A stretch of 55,367 nt of DNA from Sphingobacterium sp. JB170. Its GTDB lineage: Bacteria; Bacteroidota; Bacteroidia; Sphingobacteriales; Sphingobacteriaceae. How positions within the stretch are numbered: the stretch's first letter is position 1; the number at the start of each line of letters is the position of its first letter. Under the pieces are notes generated by a model. It did no database searches and was not told the DNA's origin. It saw only the letters and a program-made list of their open reading frames with translations. The translations under genes and the position numbers were made by a program. Where the stretch lies: the NCBI RefSeq assembly GCF_900163865.1, contig NZ_FUKU01000039.1:1-55367 (forward strand), given 5' to 3'. This document shows positions 28,201-35,505 of this stretch, piece after piece.

Positions 28201-28553
28201 ACAACGATGACGATGGAGGACGCATGCAATATGCCTTAGCGAACTTACCGGAAAAGGAATACTGGACACCCGATAACCCGACCAATGAGTTTGGTGGGAT
28301 TGAAGCTGCTGGACCAACGGGCGCTGCTGGCGCACAAAAATTGTACAACCGCTCATTTATACGCCTTGACAACATTGCTGTAGGCTACACCCTACCGAGG
28401 AGCTGGACATCCAAGTATAACCTAAACCGGGTTAAAGTATTCGGAAACATTCGGAATACAGCCACCTGGGCGCAAGAATGGATATATGGCGATCCGGAAA
28501 CCGGAGATTGGGCTGCCCGGACGATTACCGTAGGATTGAATTTAACTTTTTAG
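25233..28553 (+). CDS. SusC/RagA-type TonB-dependent outer membrane transporter
   Basis: This 1106-aa protein has a signal peptide (residues ~16-40). A carboxypeptidase-regulatory-like Ig domain follows (IRGTVTDEEGNPIEGVTVSIIGSSVSTASDENGEYNL, about 55-130), then the TonB-box-like LEEVVVVGYGTMQKKDLTGSV. The plug runs about 140-270 (VLRGTPGINV...QIRGQRS...PLIVLDGM...IDVLKDASAAAVYGSKAANGVIIITSK). The 22-stranded barrel ends in a C-terminal Phe (TVGLNLTF). It imports oligosaccharides across the outer membrane together with the SusD lipoprotein encoded 20 nt downstream. It opens the plus-strand half of the PUL (susC-susD-GH105). The expected ligand here is a pectin-derived oligosaccharide, judging from the enzymes around it. 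Confidence 0.97.
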   Translation: MLKIYKTNLHLSRSDLKWVSTSFLFLLLIVGMPYQYTAKGDSNVNTKNRSFQDTQIRGTVTDEEGNPIEGVTVSIIGSSVSTASDENGEYNLLIPDNANTLRFSIVGFQSLEQDIGSQNVINVTLLKTTDALEEVVVVGYGTMQKKDLTGSVIQIRPDRIANENPKSVQDVLRGTPGINVGFSSSAKGGGSMQIRGQRSVYSDGNHNSPLIVLDGMFFYGELSEINPDDIEQIDVLKDASAAAVYGSKAANGVIIITSKRGKIGKPVVNASANFGATTPAQYRKRWEPEAYLQHRQDWLTKNTYGVNSETGEYQAYQTGVFADQPEFFSRPDRLPSSISLDTWRAYSTNNEGESDLSIWARRLGFSGNALANFNSGKITDWTDHTFRTGFDQDYNTSVSGASDRANYYFSMGYLKNQGAVVSDNYRAIRSNMKVNFKVTDWFELGANINFQDRSDGNVDIDMGQMMRNSPYADYADERGNPIQFPLSSEFSQRGYNYDFQKNYLELDKGYTVLNTILQAKIKLPFNITYAFNIAPRYQFFYDRYFMSAELPGSDPKTRGANREQAKRFDWSLNNTITWEQTFAEKHRVNVTLVQEAEKRRYWSERIEARNLLPSDALGFHNVGFGNKEDSNYSSNDTHETADALMGRLFYNYDERYMFTATIRRDGYSAFGSTEPYGIFPSLAGAWNFSNESFFSKWKHIMNTGKLRVSYGKNGNRSLGSPYLALANLSRGGGKMQGYIDPAGELQLYRYLMMDRLANPNLEWEKTSAWNVGLDFGFLDNRISGSVEYYTMQTNDMIMAQRLPGFSGFSNITTNLGRVDNKGIELALTTRNFDRENFSWSTTLGFSYNKNSIKHLYYDYQDVLDESGNVIGQKEQDDISNGWFIGKPISSIWDYRVTGIWQKEEIDEAARYGQKPGDPKVANNYTDDDVVNSDGSVTPVYNDRDKEFLGEMTPPYHWSLRNEFVFWKDFTFSFQLYSYMGHKSLSGNYLNNDDDGGRMQYALANLPEKEYWTPDNPTNEFGGIEAAGPTGAAGAQKLYNRSFIRLDNIAVGYTLPRSWTSKYNLNRVKVFGNIRNTATWAQEWIYGDPETGDWAARTITVGLNLTF

Positions 28554-28573
28554 ACGATTAACAGACAATACAG

Positions 28574-30589
28574 ATGAGAAAGACAACACGATACGCTAAT
28601 TATATAGCATTTTCCCTTCTTCTAGGAGGAACATTAATAAGCGGTAGCTGTTCACGGGATTTCTTAAATCCAGATCCGCTATCGTTTTATGATCCAGAAA
28701 CGTCCTTTAATTCACGGGCGGAGATTGAGGCAACAATGGCCATTTGCGATCGACACTTGAAATTATACTGGATGACTAACCATAATGAAATGCTTTCATT
28801 GGGCACGGAATATATTTTTTCGGAACTCATGGTCGCCGCTGCAACCGATAAAAGAAACATGTTGGCCGATGTTGCCAATATGCTTACGCCAACAAGCGAC
28901 GATGGAGGAGCAGCTAATAATCTGGACCGAACCAACAGTTTATGGTACTTCTGGGATGAGGGGTATAAAGGAATTCGGAATGCTAATACCATACTTAATT
29001 ACATTGATGATGTCGACGAGTTGGATGAACCGACCAAAAACATGTTTAAAGGGCAAGCGTACTTTCACCGTTCTTTCCGCTATATGGGATTAGTATTCCA
29101 ATATGGCGACGTGCCGCTGGTAACGAAACTGTTAGAGGCACCCAAACAAGACTACCGCAGCACAACGCGTGAAGCAATTTTAAAAATGATTACCCAAGAA
29201 ATGGAATTCGCTGTCGAATGGGTGCCTGAACAAAGTGAAATCGGATTAATCGGTATGGTCAATAAAGGGGCGTGCCGAATGCTTTTAACGAAATGTTACC
29301 TGGCTATCGGTGAATACGAAAAGGCAAAAGAGCAAACAGACATCTTAATAGACCAATCCGGGTATAGTCTGATGCAAGACTCCTTTGGCACCTTTAACGA
29401 AGGTGGCGAAGCGGAAACCTGGCCCATCACGCGCAACGTTATCTGGGATTTACACCGTTCAGAGAACAAACTAATCGCTGCAAACCGAGAGGTTATTATG
29501 GGCATGCCAAATCGAGGTGCTGAAGCCGAATCATTTGTAAAGATGCTCACCATGCGTATCCTATACCCTTTCGTTTTTGACAATCGGGTGCAGGCTAAAG
29601 ACGGCCGGCAGGCACTGATGAACATCCGCAGGAACGCTGCTGACTACAATCCGCAATACGATTATATGCGTTCCTTTGGCCGGGGAATAGGGACATTTCG
29701 CCCGACGCGTTACCAGATGACGAACGTTTGGCGTCTCAACGGCGTGATGGACCAGAATGATCTTCGCCACAGCTCACAAACAGGGAACTGGATTAGTATG
29801 GAAGATTACCGGGTTAATAATAAGGCTTCGACAGAATTTGGCAAGCCACTCGCACTTTTCAATCCTGACAATGGAAAACTCTTATGTAGCGACACCATTC
29901 GACGCTGGTTCGACGTTCCGCATTACAAATTCTATTTAGACGATCCAGTTGCCGAGGCAAACATCGATGGGTCCGACGGCTACCGGGGGGCAACTAACGG
30001 GGGACATGCAGACTGGTACCTGTACCGACTTGCCGAAGCCTATCTACTACGTGCTGAAGCGAAATATTATATCAACCCGAGTGACCCAACCATCAAAGAT
30101 GATTTGAATATCATCAGAAAACGAGCGCAATGCAGTGAACTCTATACCGGAACGGTAACAATTGGTGACATCATGGATGAAAGGGCGCGAGAACTTTACT
30201 GGGAAGAATGGCGTAATGTGGAACTGAAACGTGTATCCCTGTGTTTAGCTCGTAGTGGAAAACCTGACGAATGGGGAAACACATATGACCTTAGCAACTA
30301 CGATCAACAGCAAGGTACCGATGAGACCGGTGGAAGCTACTGGTACCAGCGTATTGTACATTATAGCATGTACAATAAAGGGCCGATTCAAATTAATGCT
30401 CCAGGGAACAGCAATCCGAATTATAGAATGGACAAAAAGAACATGCATTGGCCAATTCCAAATTCCGCAATTACCGCAAATAGCAGCGGCCAATTAACGC
30501 AGAACTATGGTTACAACGGTTACGATCCAGCTACGCCAAAATGGGAGAATTGGGAAGATGCCGTCGCCGACGAGAGTAGCACTGAATAG
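28574..30589 (+). CDS. SusD/RagB-type surface glycan-binding lipoprotein
   Basis: This 671-aa lipoprotein has a signal with lipobox ISGSC (Cys26) and a SusD-like TPR-rich fold. The N-terminal region holds CSRDFLNPDPLSFYDPE, the conserved WYFWDEGYKGIRNANTILNYID, and KGQAYFHRSFRYMGLVFQYGDVPLV. The C-terminal RagB/SusD region holds YRLAEAYLLRAEAKYYI, IRKRAQC and MDERARELYWEEWRNVELKRVSLC. It forms the lid of the SusC transporter and captures glycan at the cell surface. It is somewhat longer than typical SusD (about 550 aa), within the range of SusD proteins for branched pectic glycans. Transcribed with susC. A 240-nt gap before the GH105 gene holds nothing recognisable. Confidence 0.96.
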   Translation: MRKTTRYANYIAFSLLLGGTLISGSCSRDFLNPDPLSFYDPETSFNSRAEIEATMAICDRHLKLYWMTNHNEMLSLGTEYIFSELMVAAATDKRNMLADVANMLTPTSDDGGAANNLDRTNSLWYFWDEGYKGIRNANTILNYIDDVDELDEPTKNMFKGQAYFHRSFRYMGLVFQYGDVPLVTKLLEAPKQDYRSTTREAILKMITQEMEFAVEWVPEQSEIGLIGMVNKGACRMLLTKCYLAIGEYEKAKEQTDILIDQSGYSLMQDSFGTFNEGGEAETWPITRNVIWDLHRSENKLIAANREVIMGMPNRGAEAESFVKMLTMRILYPFVFDNRVQAKDGRQALMNIRRNAADYNPQYDYMRSFGRGIGTFRPTRYQMTNVWRLNGVMDQNDLRHSSQTGNWISMEDYRVNNKASTEFGKPLALFNPDNGKLLCSDTIRRWFDVPHYKFYLDDPVAEANIDGSDGYRGATNGGHADWYLYRLAEAYLLRAEAKYYINPSDPTIKDDLNIIRKRAQCSELYTGTVTIGDIMDERARELYWEEWRNVELKRVSLCLARSGKPDEWGNTYDLSNYDQQQGTDETGGSYWYQRIVHYSMYNKGPIQINAPGNSNPNYRMDKKNMHWPIPNSAITANSSGQLTQNYGYNGYDPATPKWENWEDAVADESSTE

Positions 30590-30829
30590 TAGAACGGTCC
30601 AGGCACAACGCATAATTGCTTGCACATTTTTGTATGCATTTGGCACATATAATAGCAAACTAAACATGGCATGGCAAGAAGATCTTCCGTCAAACGTTTT
30701 GCTCGCGGCGAATGATCTTGTACTACGCGACTGGAGTGTGCGAACTATCGCGGACGAAGGAAAGAGGTGGTTTGAGCGGAGAATAAAAATCGATTTACAA
30801 TTATTAGTTAAAATTAATTATATAATGTT

Positions 30830-31936
30830 ATGCTAGGTAAAACTTTATTAATACTGTACACATTCTGTACCTTTCAATTTGTAATCGGACAAGAAAATAC
30901 GTTACATAACTTCCCTTCTGGATCCACGCCCGAAGAAGTAGGTAAACGATTAGCCGATCATTTTGTCGGCAGTCGGCACGAACTCTACGCCGGTCGGTGG
31001 ATGCACTATGCCGGTGTTTGCGCTTGGAATGGCGCTATCGACTACGCCATAAAGACCAACGATCAACAGCTTATCAAACAGTTACAAGATAAGTTTGAAC
31101 CATTTTTTAGTTACGAAAAGTCCTTACTACCTCCGATGAACCATGTAGATTACAACATGTTTGGAAGCCTCGCGCTGAAATTATATCAAGTTACAAACGA
31201 TGATCGTTACAAAAAATTAGGTCTTGCATATGCCGACTCGCAATGGGAGGTTCCGGCGAATGCAAAAGCAAAAGAGCGGGCTTGGGCAGAAAAAGGGCAC
31301 TCCTGGCAAACACGTTTATGGATCGACGACATGTATATGATTACCGTAGTACAGGGCGAGGCCTATAAAGTAACTGGTGACAAGAAATACCTGGATCGTG
31401 CTGCCGAGGAAATGGTCATGTACTTGGATAAACTGCAGCGTCCTAATGGACTATTCTACCATGCTCCAGACGTGCCTTATTATTGGGCACGTGGTGACGG
31501 CTGGATGGCTGTAGGGATGCCCGAATTACTACGTATGCTCCCCGATGAGCATAAAGATCGACCGCGAATTATGGAAGGTTATTTAAAAATGATGACCAGC
31601 TTAAAAAACTACCAACAGGCAAATGGCATGTGGAATCAGTTGATCGACGAACCTACATATTGGGCAGAGACGTCCGGAACGGCGATGTTTGCATACGCGT
31701 TCATCGTCGGCATTAAAGAAGGTTGGCTGGACGCTGCGCAATATGCGCCGGCGGCACGCAAGGCTTGGCTGGCGATGGTTCCTTATATTGACAAAAGGGA
31801 CAATGTAACCGAGGTCTGTATCGGAACGGGCAAGAAAAATGACAAGCAATATTATTATGACCGTCCTCGAAATTCCGGCGATTTACACGGGCAGGCCCCT
31901 TATCTGTGGTGCGCCGCAGAGCTCATTCGAAAATAA
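30830..31936 (+). CDS. Secreted GH105 unsaturated (rhamno)galacturonyl hydrolase
   Basis: This 368-aa protein has an N-terminal signal (FCTFQFVIGQ) and an (alpha/alpha)6 barrel of the GH88/GH105 type. Landmarks are RLADHFVGS, HSWQTRLWIDDMYMITVVQGEAYKVTGD with the catalytic-Asp region, YYWARGDGWMAVGMPELLRMLP, YWAETSGTAMFAYAFIVGI and the terminal GDLHGQAPYLWCAAEL. GH105 removes the 4,5-unsaturated galacturonyl residue left by pectate or rhamnogalacturonan lyases, which makes this gene the best substrate clue for the locus. The start ATG at 30830 follows an AT-rich leader; an earlier ATG at 30825 is out of frame. It is the last plus-strand gene before the inserted segment. Confidence 0.92.
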   Translation: MLGKTLLILYTFCTFQFVIGQENTLHNFPSGSTPEEVGKRLADHFVGSRHELYAGRWMHYAGVCAWNGAIDYAIKTNDQQLIKQLQDKFEPFFSYEKSLLPPMNHVDYNMFGSLALKLYQVTNDDRYKKLGLAYADSQWEVPANAKAKERAWAEKGHSWQTRLWIDDMYMITVVQGEAYKVTGDKKYLDRAAEEMVMYLDKLQRPNGLFYHAPDVPYYWARGDGWMAVGMPELLRMLPDEHKDRPRIMEGYLKMMTSLKNYQQANGMWNQLIDEPTYWAETSGTAMFAYAFIVGIKEGWLDAAQYAPAARKAWLAMVPYIDKRDNVTEVCIGTGKKNDKQYYYDRPRNSGDLHGQAPYLWCAAELIRK

Positions 31937-31964
31937 TTAACTTTTATTCTGCAGCAATTAGTAC

Positions 31965-31981
31965 TGATGCGTTAAGTTTTT
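31965..31981 (+). repeat. Left copy of the 17-bp inverted repeat
   Basis: TGATGCGTTAAGTTTTT here is the exact reverse complement of 35349-35365. The sequence outside it is ATTAGTAC versus ATTAG at the other end (3-nt difference). Confidence 0.6.
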
Positions 31982-32146
31982 GCATCAAATAAATTCTATA
32001 AATTTTGTTATTTGACGTTTTGATTTTTTTGATCTTGAACGGTTAGCTCTTTCAACGGTATTTTATCGAAAGCTAACACCCCTAGTATTTGTATGATTTC
32101 GTAGATAGATATATCGTACGGTGCTATCGCTCATCTTTTTTTCAAT

Positions 32147-32664
32147 TTAATTATCCGTAATCAAATCAAACACCTCCATAATGTTTGTCTCGTTGTTTGT
32201 CCAGATTACCTCCAAAGTTGCAGTTCTTTCGATAGATATACCGTTTATACCGTTTGCTTGCAGCCTCTTAAAAGCTGCTAAAGAATCCACCTGTAATGCT
32301 TTGGAAAGAATATCAATCGGCGCTTTTGATATTCTTTCCAAAAGTATGGTATCCACCGTTGGGCTCGATTGTCGCTCCACGAAAAAGAATATGGATATGA
32401 CCGCCAGAGCTAGTGCAGCAGGAAGGAAAACACCTTTTTGAAATGGATTTTCAAGACTTTTCAGTTAAGTATAACGTGAAAAATGGCACAAATAAAAAAG
32501 AAGAGGCAAAAAAACTCATGTACGACTTCTGTATAGCCTTCAAATAAATGTAAAAACATGAGCATACCCAAAATTCCGAGGTCAAAGAAGATTAAGGATA
32601 TAAAAGGGGTGACGTAATTTCTGTTCAGTTCATAATACAAGGATTTGGTGAATGGAGTTTTCAA
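32147..32664 (-). pseudogene. DUF4405-domain membrane protein gene, frameshifted
   Basis: Two minus-strand frames join into one protein. The first (32664-32461, 67 aa) has two membrane segments and ends FFICAIFHVILN then TGA. The second (from ~32460 to 32147, no start codon) reads KSLENPFQKGVFLPAALALAVISIFFFVERQ... and has a third membrane segment plus a ~75-aa soluble tail. DUF4405 proteins have a conserved H...NWK at this spot. Restoring one G (AACTGAAAAG to AACTGGAAAAG) recreates NWKSLENP and an uninterrupted frame of about 172 aa. So this is a one-base deletion, unless it is a sequencing error beside the A-run. DUF4405 proteins are haem- or metal-associated membrane proteins of unclear role. 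Confidence 0.75.
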
Positions 32665-33050
32665 AATCTGTTTTCAAGGTTTGAAAGCCATTTTACACGC
32701 TTTTCCCGGCTTACTGATTTTGCCGAAGTAAAACTGATTCAATGACAGTTTTTGTAGCCCATCGTTTTAAAAACGCTTCTTAACATTGTTTTCCTGATTA
32801 AATTTCCGATGAGTAGAGAGTACAATATTCCCGGTTTGTTCATTGTGGTGATGATGGTTATGCTTTTCAGGGTTTTCAAGAGCGGCACCAATCCAAAACC
32901 TCTCGGATGATAACAATTATTAAAAAATAATTATCAATCAACTCATTACCATTACATCCATTTTTCTGCTTTTTTATAATTAACTGCTATTGTTTCTTCC
33001 AGGCGTCTGTCTTACCCAATAAAGTTCTATTTCTTCAACAATACAGAAAT
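32665..33050. other. Gap with a possible small ORF upstream of the SDR gene
   Basis: No recognisable gene. A 33-codon plus-strand frame (32809-32910, one hydrophobic stretch) is possible but has no support. A minus-strand frame in the same place has a HNHHHH run but no start codon, and may be a remnant of a metal-related gene. An AT-rich inverted repeat AATTATT/AATAATT near 32915-32932 follows. Confidence 0.35.
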
Positions 33051-33102
33051 TAAATTTGGAATGTTCGTTCCGTATTTTATATATTTACGGAATGATCGTT
33101 CC
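33051..33102 (+). promoter_or_regulatory. SDR promoter with two TetR-type operators
   Basis: The -7 box TAAATTTG (33051-33058) abuts a first near-palindrome GGAATGTTCGTTCC (33058-33071). A second, GGAATGATCGTTCC, lies at 33089-33102. Both match the third copy in front of the TetR gene. Binding downstream of the -7 box would block transcription, as expected for a repressor. The leader to the SDR ATG is about 75 nt. Confidence 0.7.
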
Positions 33103-33139
33103 GATAAAGGGACGTTTGTTTAATTTTAAAAGAAAAAAA

Positions 33140-33898
33140 ATGGAAAAACTAACAGGTAAAGTCGCTGTCGTTACAGGCGGAAGCTCAGGAATTGGTTTTG
33201 CAACCGCACACGAATTTATCAAACAAGGTGCGAAAGTCGTGATTACAGGAAGAAATCAAGAATCGCTTGACAAAGCCGTGAAAGAACTGGGCAACAACGC
33301 CATCGGAATTCGTGCTGACGCTTCTAATGTAAAAGAATCCGAAAAATTGGCAGAGCAAGCGAAATCAATATTCGGAAAAATCGACATTTTGCTCGTGAAT
33401 GCAGGAGGTGTAGAAGTGTTTGAGCCAATAGGTCAAATTACGGAAGAAACGTTTGATACGGTTGCCGGTGTCAATTTCAAAGGAGCGGTTTTTACTACCG
33501 AAAAATTTGTTCCGCTTCTTTCTGACGGTGCTTCAGTCATTCATTTGGCTTCCGTGTCTGCTTTTTCATTCAATGCAGGAAATGCAATTTATTCGGCAAG
33601 TAAAGCGGCTCTCGTGGCGTACAGCAAAAATGCAGCAATTGAATTGGCGGACAGAAAAATCCGAGTGAACGTTGTAGAACCTGCTTTGACTGAAACTCCT
33701 GGTATTCACAAAGGCGCTTTTGCAAATGACGAAATTCACACACATGTCAAAACCTTAATGCCGTTTAAACGTTACGGACAACCCGAAGAAATTGCCAAAT
33801 TAATTACGTTTTTGGCTTCTGATGATGCTTCATTTATTTCGGGCGCCGAAATAACAATTGACAGCGGAGCCTCTATAAACGTACCGCTGAAGTTCTAA
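33140..33898 (+). CDS. Classical SDR oxidoreductase
   Basis: This 252-aa NAD(P)-dependent short-chain dehydrogenase/reductase has the cofactor motif TGGSSGIG (residues 12-19), NAG in VNAGGVEV, the active-site Ser in HLASVSAFS, the YSASK catalytic pair, and a C-terminal ISGAEITIDSGASI. The frame extends upstream to 33056 but the N-terminus MEKLTGKVAVVTGG is standard, so the ATG at 33140 is used; an A-rich AAAAGAAAAAAA tract precedes it. It is followed by a TetR gene and shares operators with it. Such SDR-TetR pairs usually respond to a small toxic or aromatic molecule, but the substrate cannot be inferred. It lies within the inserted segment and reads as Flavobacteriia-like. Confidence 0.93.
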   Translation: MEKLTGKVAVVTGGSSGIGFATAHEFIKQGAKVVITGRNQESLDKAVKELGNNAIGIRADASNVKESEKLAEQAKSIFGKIDILLVNAGGVEVFEPIGQITEETFDTVAGVNFKGAVFTTEKFVPLLSDGASVIHLASVSAFSFNAGNAIYSASKAALVAYSKNAAIELADRKIRVNVVEPALTETPGIHKGAFANDEIHTHVKTLMPFKRYGQPEEIAKLITFLASDDASFISGAEITIDSGASINVPLKF

Positions 33899-33915
33899 TT
33901 TTTTTGACTAAATCA

Positions 33916-33929
33916 GGAACGAATGTTCC
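33916..33929. promoter_or_regulatory. Third TetR-type operator
   Basis: GGAACGAATGTTCC (reverse complement GGAACATTCGTTCC) matches the two operators upstream of the SDR gene. It lies 9-22 nt upstream of the tetR -7 box TATCTTTG, covering the -33 region, which suggests autorepression. Confidence 0.7.
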
Positions 33930-33937
33930 AAATACAT

Positions 33938-33945
33938 TATCTTTG
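33938..33945 (+). promoter_or_regulatory. -7 box of the tetR gene, inside a terminator arm
   Basis: TATCTTTG fits TAnnTTTG and predicts initiation near 33952, giving a leader of about 24 nt. It overlaps the left arm of the following hairpin. Confidence 0.6.
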
Positions 33946-33975
33946 TGAGATAGTTATATCTCACAAAGATTTTTT
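33939..33975 (+). terminator. Terminator of the SDR gene, abutting the tetR start codon
   Basis: ATCTTTGTGAGATA and TATCTCACAAAGAT form a perfect 14-bp stem with loop GTTA, followed by TTTTTT and then immediately the tetR ATG. RNA from the SDR promoter forms the whole hairpin. RNA started from the internal tetR promoter lacks most of the left arm and escapes termination. Confidence 0.8.
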
Positions 33976-34560
33976 ATGGCACGCACCAAAGTATTTGACG
34001 AAAATTTGATTTTAGAAAAAGCAATGAATTTGTTTTGGAAAAAAGGGTATAATGCTACGTCTGCCCAAGATTTGGTTGATTTTCTTGGCATAAGCCGTTC
34101 AAGCTTGTACGATACCTATGGCGATAAACATACTCTTTTTATAAAGGCATTAAAACAATACCGTAAAGAACGAATTGACCCAGTAATCTATGCAGTAGAT
34201 GAACCCGAAGATATTGAGGCCTATATCCGCAATATTTTTGAAGCCGCAAAAAAAGAAGCACTTGACGAAGAACGTTCAAAGGGTTGTTTTATGGTCAATT
34301 CGGCCGTCGAATTGGCTCCTGTTGATAAGGAAGTGAGGGCAATTTCCAATTCAATAATGCAGGATACTGAAAACGCTCTAACGAAAGCCATAAAGAAAGG
34401 ACAAGAAAAAGGAATAATTACCAAAGTCCATTCTGCCCGTTCATTGGCGAGGTTCATTTTCAATTCACTAAATGGTTTGCGTGTTACGATAAAATTTGAC
34501 GCTAGCCAAAAAATGTTCGATGATATTGTAAATGTTTGTTTGGCTGCATTGAAAGTGTAA
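33976..34560 (+). CDS. TetR/AcrR-family transcriptional repressor
   Basis: This 194-aa regulator has the N-terminal TetR helix-turn-helix at about residues 25-50 (YNATSAQDLVDFLGISRSSLYDTYGDKHTLF), preceded by the usual AMNLFWKKG helix. The C-terminal ligand-binding domain carries GCFMVNSAVELAP, characteristic of one common TetR subgroup. It most likely represses the upstream SDR gene and itself through three near-identical 14-bp palindromes. Its own promoter is embedded in a terminator arm, separating its expression from read-through. The inducer is unknown. Only non-coding DNA and a decayed regulator gene follow on the opposite strand. Confidence 0.93.
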   Translation: MARTKVFDENLILEKAMNLFWKKGYNATSAQDLVDFLGISRSSLYDTYGDKHTLFIKALKQYRKERIDPVIYAVDEPEDIEAYIRNIFEAAKKEALDEERSKGCFMVNSAVELAPVDKEVRAISNSIMQDTENALTKAIKKGQEKGIITKVHSARSLARFIFNSLNGLRVTIKFDASQKMFDDIVNVCLAALKV

Positions 34561-34629
34561 CGTGTATTGAAGTAGAATTGCTAAATGGTCGATACTTGCT
34601 CGCTTACCAGAATATAGACCATTAGATTA

Positions 34630-35175
34630 TTACCGCCTGTTTCGAATTCGGCTCAATGAAACGGAAGTAATTTCTAAATAAGAAGCGATATAATGCTGTG
34701 GGACACGCTGAACAATATGTGAATAGGTTTCGATCAATTCTTCGTAACGTTGTTGTGGCGTGTTTTTCAGATATGAGTAAAAAAGTTTTTGTCCCTGTAG
34801 CAGCCGCTCCACGAGAGTATTTACCGGGCACCCCATTGAACAATTTGAGCCTGAACGATATTGTGGTGGAATCCAAGGCAAATACTTCGCCTGCAATGTC
34901 TACTCCCGCAATACGTTCGTTACTGTACAGAGGTCTGATCTTACCGATCAGATAATTTCCAAAATCGGAGAAAATACGATAATCACGGACTTCATTTGCC
35001 CTAGATAAAGTAGATTGATTGACGTTCATGCGAATCACTAGGTGATACAACTTATTCTGGTGTGCTTTCAAACATACGCAAATGTCCTAAAGCGAGTTGC
35101 GTGAAGTTAACTGCCCGAAAAACAGTTGAACAAACAGGTTCCAACAGCTAAATTATCTTGTTCGGAAGTCTTCAT
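34630..35175 (-). pseudogene. Decayed Crp/Fnr-family regulator gene
   Basis: The C-terminal part is intact in one minus-strand frame: LVERLLQGQKLFYSYLKNTPQQRYEELIE...IVQRVPQHYIASYLEITSVSLSRIRNRR, then stop. This is the ...RVPQxYIASYLxITxxSLSRIR winged-helix ending of Bacteroidota Crp/Fnr regulators. The middle (IFSDFGNYL...ERIAGVDIAGEVFALDSTTIS) lies in another frame. The probable N-terminus (ATG at 35175) stops after 22 codons. At least two frameshifts are therefore needed to read a full cyclic-nucleotide-binding domain plus HTH. It is inside the inserted segment and appears non-functional; a sequencing problem would need several separate errors. Confidence 0.75.
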
Positions 35176-35348
35176 TGTATTTTTCTTCACATTTATCGAA
35201 CTTGTATCTGTCAATAAACTGAAGAAGTTAAGAGAAAACATACTTTCCTGAATTCATAGCCGCATTTTTAAAGTAACAAAGCTACAGGTAAATTCAAATC
35301 AAATAACGAATACAATACTATAATTAACGAATGATTATGATAAGTTTT

Positions 35349-35365
35349 AAAAACTTAACGCATCA
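35349..35365 (-). repeat. Right copy of the 17-bp inverted repeat
   Basis: This is the reverse complement of the copy at 31965-31981. It is adjoined by small palindromes (AAGTTTT/AAAACTT and CGCAT/ATGCG). Confidence 0.6.
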
Positions 35366-35386
35366 CTAATGCGAAGCAATAACCAG

Positions 35387-35429
35387 TGAATAACAAAGGG
35401 AAGCGTCTACCAATTCCCTTTGTTATTCA
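35387..35429. terminator. Strong 16-bp hairpin downstream of the third GH43
   Basis: TGAATAACAAAGGGAA and TTCCCTTTGTTATTCA are perfect complements around an 11-nt loop. It lies 77 nt beyond the GH43 stop (minus strand) and just outside the inserted segment. There is no T-run on either side, so it may act as a terminator, an RNA stabiliser, or a leftover of the insertion. The remaining DNA of 35176-35505 shows no gene. Confidence 0.5.
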
Positions 35430-35505
35430 ATTTCCGTGGAGTTTATTTTTATCGTAAACCACGGCTAACGATGGTGTCCGCACTACGAGCCGCTTGGGCG
35501 AGTTT

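Larger units (their letters stand above)
31953..35380. mobile_element. Probable inserted cargo segment inside the PUL (no transposase seen)
   Basis: A 17-bp inverted repeat TGATGCGTTAAGTTTTT (31965-31981; reverse complement 35349-35365), with ATTAG just outside both copies, brackets four genes unrelated to glycan use: a frameshifted DUF4405 gene, an SDR/TetR pair and a decayed Crp/Fnr gene. The direct hexamer AGCAAT lies just outside both ends (31953-31958 and 35375-35380) and could be a target-site duplication. Further in, both ends share GTTATTTGA. The inside reads more AT-rich and flavobacterium-like than the flanking glycosidase genes. No transposase or integrase is present, so the element type is unknown; it may be a decayed transposon or the scar of two events. 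Confidence 0.45.

Noticed and set aside
30507..30836. 109-codon plus-strand frame between susD and GH105
   Set aside because: It starts inside susD in another frame and has no recognisable motif; AT-rich intergenic composition.
32770..32935. Minus-strand frame with HNHHHH run, possibly the end of a metal-related gene
   Set aside because: It lacks a start codon and enough length to name a family; noted only as a possible remnant.
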